Assembly (NCBI GenBank): GCA_012064385.1
Contig: QRDG01000520.1
Coordinates: 1,181,204 to 1,245,203, forward strand
Direction: 5' to 3'
DNA length: 64,000 nucleotides
DNA from: Puccinellia tenuiflora
Lineage: Eukaryota; Streptophyta; Magnoliopsida; Poales; Poaceae
Shown: positions 55,701 through 64,000 of the stretch, one piece after another
Numbering within the stretch: the stretch's first letter is position 1
How the letters are laid out: each line of letters starts with the position of its first letter
The notes under the pieces: model-generated
What the model was told of the DNA's origin: nothing
The model's input: only the letters and a program-made list of their open reading frames with translations
Database searches by the model: none
Position numbers and translations under genes: made by a program

Positions 55701-56011
55701 GTGGATCTCAAGAATCTTGCTTACAGAGACGAACCATTCGTCCTAGCCAATGATGTGGCTCAGGTTTTCTATGTGAAGGACATGTCCTCCAGACCGAAAA
55801 AAGAAAAAATAAGAAAACGAATACATCACACGATGAGCCCAAGCGTCACATAGTTCTTTCAGGGAAAAGAAACATCGTGGGAGTCGAGGACAAGACAGAC
55901 ATGTCAGCAGATTATGATAAGTTTGATGAAATTCCGCCCTTCACAGTGAAAACTGACCCAAGCATCCCGTTACATAATGAAGATGATCCATGGTTATGGC
56001 CGAACAAGTGA
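52707..56011 (+). pseudogene. CACTA TNPD transposase, frameshifted
   Basis: ATG at 52707 follows an AG acceptor. 636 codons are open to 54617: the N-terminal transposase-associated domain (CPCVDCRN, LQGHLLQRGFMPSY), then the Transposase_21 core (CPNDCILYRGEE, DACPVC, VMWYAPIIPRLKRLF, FGLSTEGMNPFG, PPWLCIKRKFIMMPVLIQGP, SIDMMHVTKNLCVN). A seventh T in a homopolymer at 54610-54616 shifts the frame. Sense returns to the original frame near 54790, meets TAG at 54819-54821, then runs as DUF4218/DUF4216-type C-terminal domains (LVDEIAILGPVFLHNMFPFE, YYGYIEEIWELDYGPTFKV) to 55853. A third shift near 55805 is needed to reach the normal tail (DDPWLWPNK) and TGA at 56009. It would not yield transposase. 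Confidence 0.92.
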
Positions 56012-56259
56012 TCATAGCGATCATAAGCAATGCACATACGCTAGATGGAGATGTTGGTTATGTGTAATAATATATTAAACAATTTATGTATGAGTGTTCT
56101 CAAACTTGGCACACAATGTCCCATTCCTTTTGATCCACTTGGTTGTAAAGAAAATGCATTAAACCTTTTATGTCCTACGGTGGCTGAGTGCCTGCATATC
56201 AAATGCACCGTCGGGATGTATGCAGGTAATCCGAATGATTTGTATTCGGTCGATGAACT
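56012..56259 (+). other. CACTA 2 sequence downstream of the transposase
   Basis: Contains a frame with DPLGCKENALNLLCPTVAEC and similar residues that I do not recognise. It is cut by the LTR at 56260. Confidence 0.4.
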
Positions 56260-57322
56260 TGTCGGAGATTGTCCCCAGGAACTAGGGGTGTCTCCAAGGT
56301 ATCGTGTAAGGGGCTGAACACGGAGTCAAACAATCCACAACGTGCTCCGGCGACGGTGCTCGTCAGGCTCGCTGCGGACGACACTGCAGAGATTGACACA
56401 AGGTATTACCCAGGTTCAGGGCCCTCTTGTGGAGGTAAAACCCCTACGTCCTGCTATGGTGTATTGCACTGCTTGGAGAGTTTACAGTACAAGGAGAGCT
56501 TGTCGAGCTCGAGGTGGCTAACAATGGCTACTTGCTAGTCTTTAGATCTAGGGTTTTTGAGCAGGCTCCTAGACTCCAAAAACCGAACCCCTTGCTTGGG
56601 CGTGCTCCTCCTCCTTTTATAGGCGTCCTGGGCCTCTTCCCGCCCAAACATTCGGGCGGGAAGGGCTACCACATGGCGACGAAGGAGGAGGCGCGGTGCA
56701 CCGTAAAGGTGAGGTCTACCATAAAGGTAAAGCTCGTGGACGCGGTCCACGGCAGGGGAACGGCGTCACCAAAGCTGAAAAGGGGCACCGACCAGCTGGA
56801 CAGCGGGCTGGCGCTTGCCGAGGTGGGAGGCGGCCCATGGTGACGTCGTCCTTGGAGCGTAGCTGCAGGCTGTTCCCTTGTCACCAAAGAGGCAATACTC
56901 ATTGTCCGCTTTGCTTGGCTCCGCTTTGTTGACTGCTTTATACATGGAAACGGCAACTGCGGCGTCGTCGTCATCGCGCGTAGGCACGCGCGTCACTCTG
57001 CGCATGGCGCAGAGTCCATGTGCGCTCTGCCGCGGGGGCAGAGATAGCTTCACGAGGAAAGCGCTTCGCGAGGCGAAAGGCCTCGCCAAGCCTTTCAGCT
57101 TGGTCCTTAGCAGAATTGCGGGCGGCGTCGGAGACGCCTTGTCGAAGAGCGATCCCTCACCAAGGGAAAGAACCCTTGGCGAGGAGAACCCTTCGCGAGG
57201 AGAGAAAACCCTCGCGAAGCTCGCCAGGCTTGGAGAGCCTGGTCCTTAGTGAAAATCACCTGAAGAATCTTGTGGGCCCTGGCAGGCCGGCCCGTGGTAC
57301 CCTGGTTTCCACTGTGCCGACA
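56260..57322 (-). repeat. 3' LTR of gypsy element 2, 1,063 bp
   Basis: Minus strand TGTCGGCACAGTGG...CCGACA. TATA box CCTATAAAAG (minus) at 56614-56623. A zone at 57050-57235 is rich in CTTCGCGAG/CTCGCGAAG and CTTGGCGAG motifs. The 5 bp outside, GAACT (56255-56259), should recur beyond the other LTR. Confidence 0.9.
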
Positions 57323-57336
57323 GTAGCCCCCGGGCC
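57323..57336 (-). promoter_or_regulatory. Polypurine tract of gypsy element 2
   Basis: The minus strand reads GGCCCGGGGGCTAC directly before the LTR. Confidence 0.65.
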
Positions 57337-57626
57337 CGCGATGGGCACGCCGAGGCCCATGACGAAGGCGAAGCTTCGAGGGGCCAAAGATGCCTGACAG
57401 GGCCGCGACACGTGTCACGCAGCGGTTGCGCCCGCGGCCGCGGCCTCCTCGGCTCCAACGGGCGACGTGGTGGGGCCCGCCACGACTCGAGTGCTGGTCA
57501 ATAAAGCCTGGGCGCGCAGGCGGCGCCCATTACTTCTTCCGTAACTCCTCCGCACACTTCCCCCACGCCTCCAACTCTCCGGAGAACTCCACTCTCCAGA
57601 GCACTCTTCTTCTTCTCCGACGACCA

Positions 57627-60600
57627 ATGGCGCCCAAGAAAGCAGCCACCGACAAGGGCAAGACCACCGTGCAGGCGAGCTCGTCGGCGGCGACGGCGCG
57701 GGGCGCTGCGCCGGTGGCGGCGCGGGACGCTGCGCCCCAGGGGACAATGCCTGAGTCCCTTATCAGCGCGGCGACGGTTTCCAAGGTGCGGCTCTTTGTG
57801 GCCTCCAACACCCACGAGCTCGGTGCCACCAACATAGCGCCTGGCAGCAGCAGAGTCGGCGCGGGGTTCCACCCCATCTTCTTTCACACGCTCTTTGCCG
57901 GTTTCGTTCCTCCTTTCTCCAGTTTTCTCCTAGGGATCCTTGAGGCCTACCGGATCCAGCTGCTCCATCTTCACCCAAACTCCGTGCTCATTCTCGCCAT
58001 CTTCGCCTACCTCTGCGAGGCGTACGTCGGTGTCCGCCCCTCGGTGGCGCTCTTTCGGAGCTTCTACTCCCTCCGGAGCACCAAGTCGAACGAACGACTT
58101 GGGTGCGTCTCCTTCCGCATCGCCGCCGCCAGGAGTGAAGGGTACATCCCCATCGCGTGGCAGGGGGAGAACGCCATCACCGAGGTGACGAAGAAGGTGG
58201 ACAAGTTCCGCGAGAAGTGGGTCTTCGTCGGCACCAAGTCGCCAAACCGCCACCTGGAGGTTCCCGTGGCGCCCCCGAGGAAGTGGGCGCGTTGGGCGAG
58301 CGGTGAATTTGAAGGTCCCAAGCTTGAGGCAGTATACGAGCGTATTCAGGTGCTCCGCGAGGCCGGGCTCACCGGCCGGATGGTGGCGATGGACTTCGTC
58401 TCGCGCCGCATTGCTCCTCTCCAGTGGCACTCGAAGCCGATGTGGACCTACTCGGGCCCGGACGACAGGATGCGCCTCAGCCCCGTCGACTTCACTTCGG
58501 ACGAGATGAAGCGGATCATGAAAGTCCTCTTCGCCACGACGTCCACTCCGGCCCCAAGCAACGACGACGCCCTGCCGCTATTCGCCTACACAGAGGAGCG
58601 AGTGCACGAAGCCCGCAAGCTCCTGCCCCACTTCGACGAATGGGATATCAAGCCCGCGAGGCTTGTCGGGCCCCGCCGCAACCCGTGGGCGGCGGAACAA
58701 GAGGGCGACGCGCTGGAGCCGGACGAGGACGAGGACGAAGGGTCCGAGGAGGGCGAGACTTCGAGGGGTGCCGACCCCTCGGGGGGCGACGCAGGCTCAA
58801 GGAACGCGCCGCCTGGCGAGGACCGCCAGGAGATCTCTTCCGGCGACGACGGGGGCGCCACGAGGGGAGCTCCTCGCGAAAAGGTAACGGTGCCCCATGA
58901 GCAGGCCGGAGCGAGCACTCTCCAGCCGCCAAAGGGGAAGAAGAGGGTGTGGAGAGCTGTCGACGAGTGAGTTTGGCTCTTTCTTTTTCCTTCCAGCGTT
59001 TGCTTCTGCGAATCCCTTCCTGAAGGATTTTTGCTTGGCTGTGTTTTTCAGTGTACCCGCGGCGCCGAAAAAGCGGCGACTCCGCAAGCTCGGGGAGATC
59101 GCCTGCACCGCCGAGACACCTGTGGCCGACGAGTCGCAACGTATGGCCGACGAGCCTCGGCAAGCGGCTATCGGGCAGCAGCAGGAGTCAGCTCCTCCCG
59201 CGAGTGAGCGTCGCGTGGAGGTGGTGATGATCGAAGAGGCGGCGTCGCCTCCAACTAGGGCTGCCTCTCCCCTCGCGGTTGAGCACCGCGTGGAGGAGGT
59301 GATTGAGTTGGCGACGCCTTCACCTACTCGGGCGGTTACTCCTCCCGCGGCGGAGCACCACGCGGAAGAAGAGGAGGTGGACGAAGAGATCGTCGCGGAG
59401 TCGCCCCCAGCAGCAAGGGAGGCCCCCACAAGGAGGGCAGGTACTCCCGCGGCCACGGCAGGCGCGGCCACCACGGAGGGGGCGGGGAGCGCCCCTGAAG
59501 AGCGGGAGGCGGAGACGCCTCCGGAGCCCCCGAGCGACAGGGCCAGGGGCGAGGAGATGCCCAGCCCCCTCAGGGCTCTCGATGCGGGCGGCGAGGGAGA
59601 CGCCCCCACGAGCCCCCACGCCGCGGCGGGGGCCGCTGCAAGTTCGGGGCAGGATGCCCTAGGCGCCTCGACAAGCGTCGAGGCCTCTGCGCCCCACAAG
59701 GATGCAGGGGTCTTGGCGCTGGGCGTGCCGCGCCCTCGCACGGTTCGCCGCGACGTCGTCATCCGCCAATCGCGGCAGGCGCTTGACGGGCTGGCGGCGC
59801 AGCTCGCCAAGGAGGATCTCGCCATGGAGAAGGAACGGGCGAGGCTTGCCGACGCCTGGGCCCTCCTCCACGAGCGGGTGGAAATGTGTCGCCGGCAGGA
59901 CGCGGCGGCAAAGATGGCGCGCGAGGAGGCGATGCGCTTCGCGAAGGAGACCCGCGACAGCGTCCAGCGGGAGGCGGCCGAAGTCATGGGCCAGCTGGAC
60001 GCTGCCCGGGAGGCGCTGAAGACGGATACCACCGCCAAGCACCAGGAGCTGGCGGCTCGCAAAGAAAAGTTCGCCAACGAGTCCGAGGCCGCGAGGACCG
60101 TCTTGAAGGAGCTGCGCGAGCAGCTGGACGCCCGCGAGGGGCGGCTAATGCCTCGCGAAACCGAGCTGAAGAAACGCGACGAAGAGCTCTCCCTCCGGGA
60201 GAAAGAGCTGGATCGGCGCGAAGAGCAAGTCCACTCTCTGGAGGAGGAACAGGCCACCCGCGAGGGGCTGCTCCAGGAGCGCGAGAACTCAGTGGCCAGG
60301 AGCGAGGCCACCCGCAAGGAGCGCCACGACAAGGCCAACGCTGACCTCGCGATGAAGCAGAAAAGGACCCAGGAAGAGGCTGACGCCAGGGTTGAGCGCA
60401 TCCGCGAGAGCCTCGCCAATGACTATGACGCCAAGGCCACGAAACAGGAAGAACGCTTCACGATGAAACGCAACGAGTTCCTGCATCGGATCGAGGGGCT
60501 CGAAGAGTCGGAGAAGGAATTGACCTCCCGCCTTCAGCACGCTCAGGAGGCGCTGGCTCGCGCGGAGAAGGAGATTGCCGCCCTGAAGGATGACCTGAGC

Positions 60601-61125
60601 GACCTCCAGCATCAGGTGGGGCCGGCCGCGGACCGCGCAGAGCAAGCGCGGGACTCCGCGCGGCACAACCGGGCCATGACGCGCCAGCGCCAGCTCATAC
60701 TCCACGAGTTGGTTCGCCGCGCGAACGCCATCGGGGACGACTTGAGGATCGAGGTCCCCCACCTTCCCTCCGAAGGGATCGACGACGAGGCAGCGCACAC
60801 GCAATTCTTTGGGCAATTCCTCGAGGAGATTGAAAAGGTCGCGAAGCGCTTCGACGAGCGCGTTGTGGCGGAGAGCCGCGATCTCCTCGTCCTTGCCATC
60901 AGCCGCGTCTTCAGCAATCTTCTGAGGCTCTGGCCCTCGTTCAACCTCGAGGCCGTGATGGAGCCGGTCGAGATCCGCAGCAAGGCAGGGGAGGCCGCCG
61001 AGGTGCTCGCCAAGAAGTACGACCAAGTCTTGGTCGATGAAGATGAAGGCGACGGCGAGGGAGATACCCTGGGAGCAGGAGCTGGCGCGGATGGAGCGGG
61101 GACTTCGGGAGGCGCGACGGCCTGA
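57627..61125 (+). CDS. Antisense spliced gene in gypsy element 2 (PF04195-like, coiled coil)
   Basis: Exon 1 57627-58966, an 84-bp intron with a consensus GTGAGT donor and a TTTTTCAG acceptor, exon 2 59052-61125; an uninterrupted protein of 1,137 residues. Residues ~80-145 (FHTLFAGFVPPFSSFLLGIL, SVLILAIFAYLCEAYVGVRP) match the domain Pfam calls 'putative gypsy type transposon' (Transposase_28), assigned from memory. An acidic linker and an Ala/Pro/Glu-rich stretch follow, then a long charged coiled coil (about residues 680-975, with EKELDRREEQ-type repeats) and a conserved-looking C-terminus (FFGQFLEEIEKVAKRFDERV, VFSNLLRLWPSFNL). It is transcribed against pol. Function unknown; the intact frame suggests recent activity or selection. 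Confidence 0.85.
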
Positions 61126-62353
61126 ACTCCTTCCTGTAGCTGGCCGCGCATGAGGCACAGGCACATTATCGTGGTATTCTGGTTGTAATAGCTTTCGTAA
61201 AGACTTGCTTTTAGCTTGGGAACGTGCTTATGAATGCCCCTTGGGTGGCTTTTGTCCTTTCCCTTCATGTCTCTTTCGCTCTACGTCTTAGGATCCTCCC
61301 TTAGCGCTACACCACCGCCGCTTCGGTATGTGCGAGTCAGTGCTCCACAAGTCCGGGGGGTGCGTGAGGCCTCAAGAAGTAAGAGCTCCGCGAAGCGCGA
61401 TGCTTGGGGCTCCCCTTTGACGTGCAAGCAGCCCATGAGGCGTGGGAGAGAGAAAAAAGACTCGAGGGGCAAAAACCAGCAAGAGGAAACTTAGCTTGAC
61501 GAGGCGTTTCCGCCTTGGAGAGGGTGTTGGTTCCCTGGCGAGGCGTTTTCGCTTTGTTGTTGCTTGCGGCTTGGAGAGCCTGTTTTCCTGCACTTGGAGA
61601 AATAGGCATACCCACAAGCAATATATAGCTAAAGAATCTTATGGTGCTCGTAGGTTCCTTCATGTGTGTCTCGCGAGGAGAAACAGGTACCAAGGTTTTG
61701 GTGATCCTTGGTGAGTTGACGTGCGCGGGAGCTGACCCATGAGTTCAGAGCTCCTTGGGAGTTGACATGCATGAGGGCTGACCCGCAAGTTCAGAGCTCG
61801 GATCCCTTGGGTTTTTAGGCGTTGCCGGGATGCTCCCGTAGCATGGCACCCTGCTAGCCCCCGCTCGTGAGATACACAGGAGGGATCATACGAGCGAGAA
61901 AGAAAAGCAAATAACATCGAAGCAAACAACACCGAAGCAACAAAATACGTTGGCGCGATGCGCAAATGTTCAAATTGGCCTGAAACATAGGTTCATTACA
62001 CTGGCGTTGCCAGAAGCACAAAAAATCCGCCATGCTCTTGGCATGGGGTCCACATTCTGTGGCTGAGACTCTCGAGGGGCGTGCCCGAGGCAGACGCATG
62101 TAGAGAGAGAGCTCAGGGGGCCCCTATGCGGGGGTGGCTTTTTAGCCTGCGTTCCACCATGACCGGCATGGGGATCCACCTCGCCAAGACATGGTGCCTG
62201 AAGAGGTTACCATGCCGAGACTTAGTGGCTTGGGAGTCTTCTCGAACGGCCCGCGGCAACGTATAGTAGAGAGGGGAGCCCGAAGTTTTTTCCTTTTTAA
62301 GGATGATGGCACGTGGTTCTCCCTTGATGCAAAAAATTGCTCGCCGAGGGCGA
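61126..62353. other. Non-coding spacer between antisense gene and integrase
   Basis: About 1.2 kb separating the convergent antisense gene and pol ends. It probably holds the 3' ends of both transcripts. Short repeats such as GAGGCGTTT(T/C)CGC near 61500 and 61542. No gene recognised. Confidence 0.5.
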
Positions 62354-64000
62354 TTAGGGGTAGAACTTGCGCAGGTGCTGGATGTTCCAGGGGTTGGCGA
62401 CAGGGATGCCGTCCTCCGTCTCAAGTCGTGCGGAGCCAGGCCTGGCGATGTGCACGACTCTGTAGGGGCCTTCCCACATTGGTGAGAGCTTGTGGAGGCC
62501 TGCCCTGGAGAGGATTCTCCTCAAGACAAGGTCTCCTACCTCGAGAGTGCGTGGCCGGATGTGGCGGCTGTGGTAGCGACGGAGGTCTTGCTGGTACCTT
62601 GCCGCTCTCAGGGCCGCATTGCGGCGAAGCCCTTCAAGCAGCAGCAGGTCGTCGTTGCGGAGTTCGTCCACCTCAGCCTCCTTGAAGGCCAAGACTCGCG
62701 GAGAGCCATGAGTGATCTCGCTGGGGAGGACAGCTTCAGCGCCATAGACGAGGGAGAACGGCGTCTCACCAGTTGGCTTTGTTGGCGTGGTGCGGATAGA
62801 CCAGAGCACCGAGGGGAGCTCATCGATCCAATGCTTGCCGCTGGCCTTGAGGCGTTTGAAGCTTCTCGTCTTGAGGCCCTTGAGTACCTCGGCGTTGGCT
62901 CGTTCGGCCTGCCAGTTGCTTCGTGGATGCGCCACCGAGGCATAGCAGATTTGGGCACCGATGCTGCCGCAGTAGGACTTGAAGGCGCCACTGATGAATT
63001 GTGAGCCGTTGTCGGTGATGATGCGGTTGGGCACGCCGAAGCGGCAGACCAGGCTCCTTATGAATTTTACCGCCGATTTCGCCGGGATGGTGCGCACGGG
63101 CTCCACCTCAGGCCACTTGGTGAATTTGTCGATGGCGATGTAGAGATAGCGGTAGCCCCCGAGCGCTCGTGGGAAGGGTCCCAGCAGGTCCAGCCCCCAG
63201 ACCGCGAACGGCCAGGAGAGCGGGATCGTCTGGAGTCCTTGCGCGGGCTGGTGGATTTGCTTGGCGTGAAACTGGCATGCGTCGCAGGCTTGGACGATTT
63301 CGGCAGCATCTTGAAGCACTGAGGGCCAGTAGAAACCACTCCGGAAAACCTTGCCTGCAATGGTGCGCGAGGAAGAGTGGTGGCCGCACTCGCCGCTGTG
63401 TATGTCGTTGATGAGCTGGCGGCCCTCCTCGGCGGGGACACACCGCAACGCAACCCCATTGGGTCGCTTTCGGTACAGGTCCCCGTCGTGGAGGCAATAG
63501 GACTTGGCCTGGCGAGCAATTCTCTCGGCTTCTGCGTCATCTTCGGGGAGGGCTTGGTTCTGCAGGTAGTTCTTGATCTCGTCGATCCAACCAGTGTCTT
63601 GTCGTACCAGAGTCAGCAGCAAGCGATCGCCCGAGGGCAACCCACAGTTTGGTGCTCCGCTTGGTGGGGCAGGTGGGAGCTCCTCGTCGATGCTGATGTT
63701 GACCACAGGTTGCTTGACTGAGGCCTTGGTGAGCCTCTCCTCGAACACGCCAGGCTTCTGGGCTTCTCTTCTTGCTGCTCGCCGAGCAATTTCATCTGCC
63801 TCTTGGTTTTCTGCCCGTGGGATGTGCTTGAGCTCCATGCCCCTGAAGTGTTTCTCCAGCTTGCGTACCTCTTCAAGGTAGGCCACCATGTAGGTGTCCT
63901 TAGGCGTGTAGCTTTTGTTGGAGAAGTTGACGAGGAGCTGGGAGTCGCCCTTGATGAGGATGTACTTGATGCCGAGGGCGATGGCGGCTTTGAGCCCGGC
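62354..64000 (-). CDS. Gypsy element 2 pol: RNase H C-terminus and integrase (partial)
   Basis: The frame is open from the right edge to TAA/TAG at 62354-62356 (548 codons in window). It starts in RNase H (AGLKAAIALGIKYILIKGDS, then HIPRAENQEADEIARRA). Integrase follows: zinc site HSGECGHHSSSRT...CDACQ, catalytic Asp in WGLDLLGPFP, Asp in ITDNGSQF, and Glu in RANAEVLKG context after AHPRSNWQAE (the usual SNGQ is SNWQ here). It ends NIQHLRKFYP. Unlike element 1, no stop codon interrupts it within the window. Confidence 0.93.
   Translation of the reverse strand, partial: AGLKAAIALGIKYILIKGDSQLLVNFSNKSYTPKDTYMVAYLEEVRKLEKHFRGMELKHIPRAENQEADEIARRAARREAQKPGVFEERLTKASVKQPVVNISIDEELPPAPPSGAPNCGLPSGDRLLLTLVRQDTGWIDEIKNYLQNQALPEDDAEAERIARQAKSYCLHDGDLYRKRPNGVALRCVPAEEGRQLINDIHSGECGHHSSSRTIAGKVFRSGFYWPSVLQDAAEIVQACDACQFHAKQIHQPAQGLQTIPLSWPFAVWGLDLLGPFPRALGGYRYLYIAIDKFTKWPEVEPVRTIPAKSAVKFIRSLVCRFGVPNRIITDNGSQFISGAFKSYCGSIGAQICYASVAHPRSNWQAERANAEVLKGLKTRSFKRLKASGKHWIDELPSVLWSIRTTPTKPTGETPFSLVYGAEAVLPSEITHGSPRVLAFKEAEVDELRNDDLLLLEGLRRNAALRAARYQQDLRRYHSRHIRPRTLEVGDLVLRRILSRAGLHKLSPMWEGPYRVVHIARPGSARLETEDGIPVANPWNIQHLRKFYP

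Larger units (their letters stand above)
52131..56259 (+). mobile_element. CACTA element 2 (5' portion, truncated by a retrotransposon)
   Basis: Starts CACTAGTAGAAAAAGGGTC; the subterminal region has repeated TTAGTCCCGGTTCG and its complement. It encodes a TNPD-type transposase. The 3' side is interrupted at 56260 by the LTR of gypsy element 2, so the other terminus is probably beyond the window. Confidence 0.92.
56260..64000 (-). mobile_element. Gypsy element 2 (left part, minus strand, runs off window)
   Basis: The 3' LTR is 56260-57322, a polypurine tract is 57323-57336, then a large antisense gene (57627-61125), then RNase H-integrase on the minus strand reaching the right edge. The architecture and polypurine tract match gypsy element 1, so the two are related families. 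The other LTR, gag, protease and reverse transcriptase should lie to the right. Confidence 0.92.

Noticed and set aside
58797..60419. A 540-codon minus-strand frame opposite the antisense gene of gypsy element 2
   Set aside because: Serine/arginine-rich mirror of a codon-biased GC-rich exon; the plus strand has a coherent spliced protein and the minus frame has no domain.

Overview
This is a window from a large, repeat-rich grass genome, most likely a Triticeae species (wheat, Aegilops, barley or a relative). The only host gene I can support is CENP-C, the inner-kinetochore protein. It lies on the minus strand at 393-7198 with 14 exons visible, and its 3' end runs off the left edge. I assign it as grass CENP-C from exon content, from tandemly duplicated exon pairs of the kind described for grass CENP-C genes, and from a recognisable CENPC motif. 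Everything to the right is nested transposable elements. No rRNA gene, tRNA gene, CRISPR array or prokaryotic feature was seen.

Layout. 1-7457: CENP-C, with one Stowaway MITE in an intron. 7458-9606: a TIR element with captured, triplicated amino-acid-transporter sequence, interrupted by a hAT element (7727-8513) with a perfect 8-bp target duplication. 10155-~13697: a minus-strand Helitron with an RCC1-family gene fragment and a nested PIF/Harbinger-type element (11639-12690). 13853-24899: a complete Ty3/gypsy retrotransposon (minus strand, LTRs of 962 and 956 bp, target duplication CTTAC). Its gag-pol frame has three nonsense codons, and two host-like genes lie antisense between integrase and the 3' LTR. 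24905-26326: unidentified GC-rich DNA with a ~207-bp tandem repeat. 26327-34945: Athila-like LTR sequence split by a CACTA element (27572-34031). That CACTA carries a ~286-bp-arm hairpin made from a B3-domain gene fragment and a plus-strand Helitron (31071-33636).

35520-37889: a second Athila-like LTR in the opposite orientation, with a truncated gag. 37890-45897: a gypsy element primed by initiator tRNA-Met. Its 3' LTR is ~4.5 kb. Its 5' LTR is replaced by an inverted 1,341-bp piece of LTR. 46222-48052: a truncated Copia element with a short LTR. 48053-52130: two related LTR-like sequences in inverted orientation, each with an array of dyad-symmetric motifs just upstream of a TATA box. 52131-56259: the 5' part of a CACTA element with a broken TNPD transposase gene. 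56260-64000: the left part of another gypsy element (minus strand), with an intact spliced antisense gene of 1,137 codons and an intact RNase H-integrase frame running off the right edge.

The most notable themes are host-gene capture by five different elements (AAAP transporter, RCC1, B3 twice, and a PF04195-like protein), antisense genes in two related gypsy elements, and several long inverted repeats that could form double-stranded RNA. All coordinates, reading phases and splice junctions were worked out by eye. Family and domain names come from memory of the motifs, not from a search.
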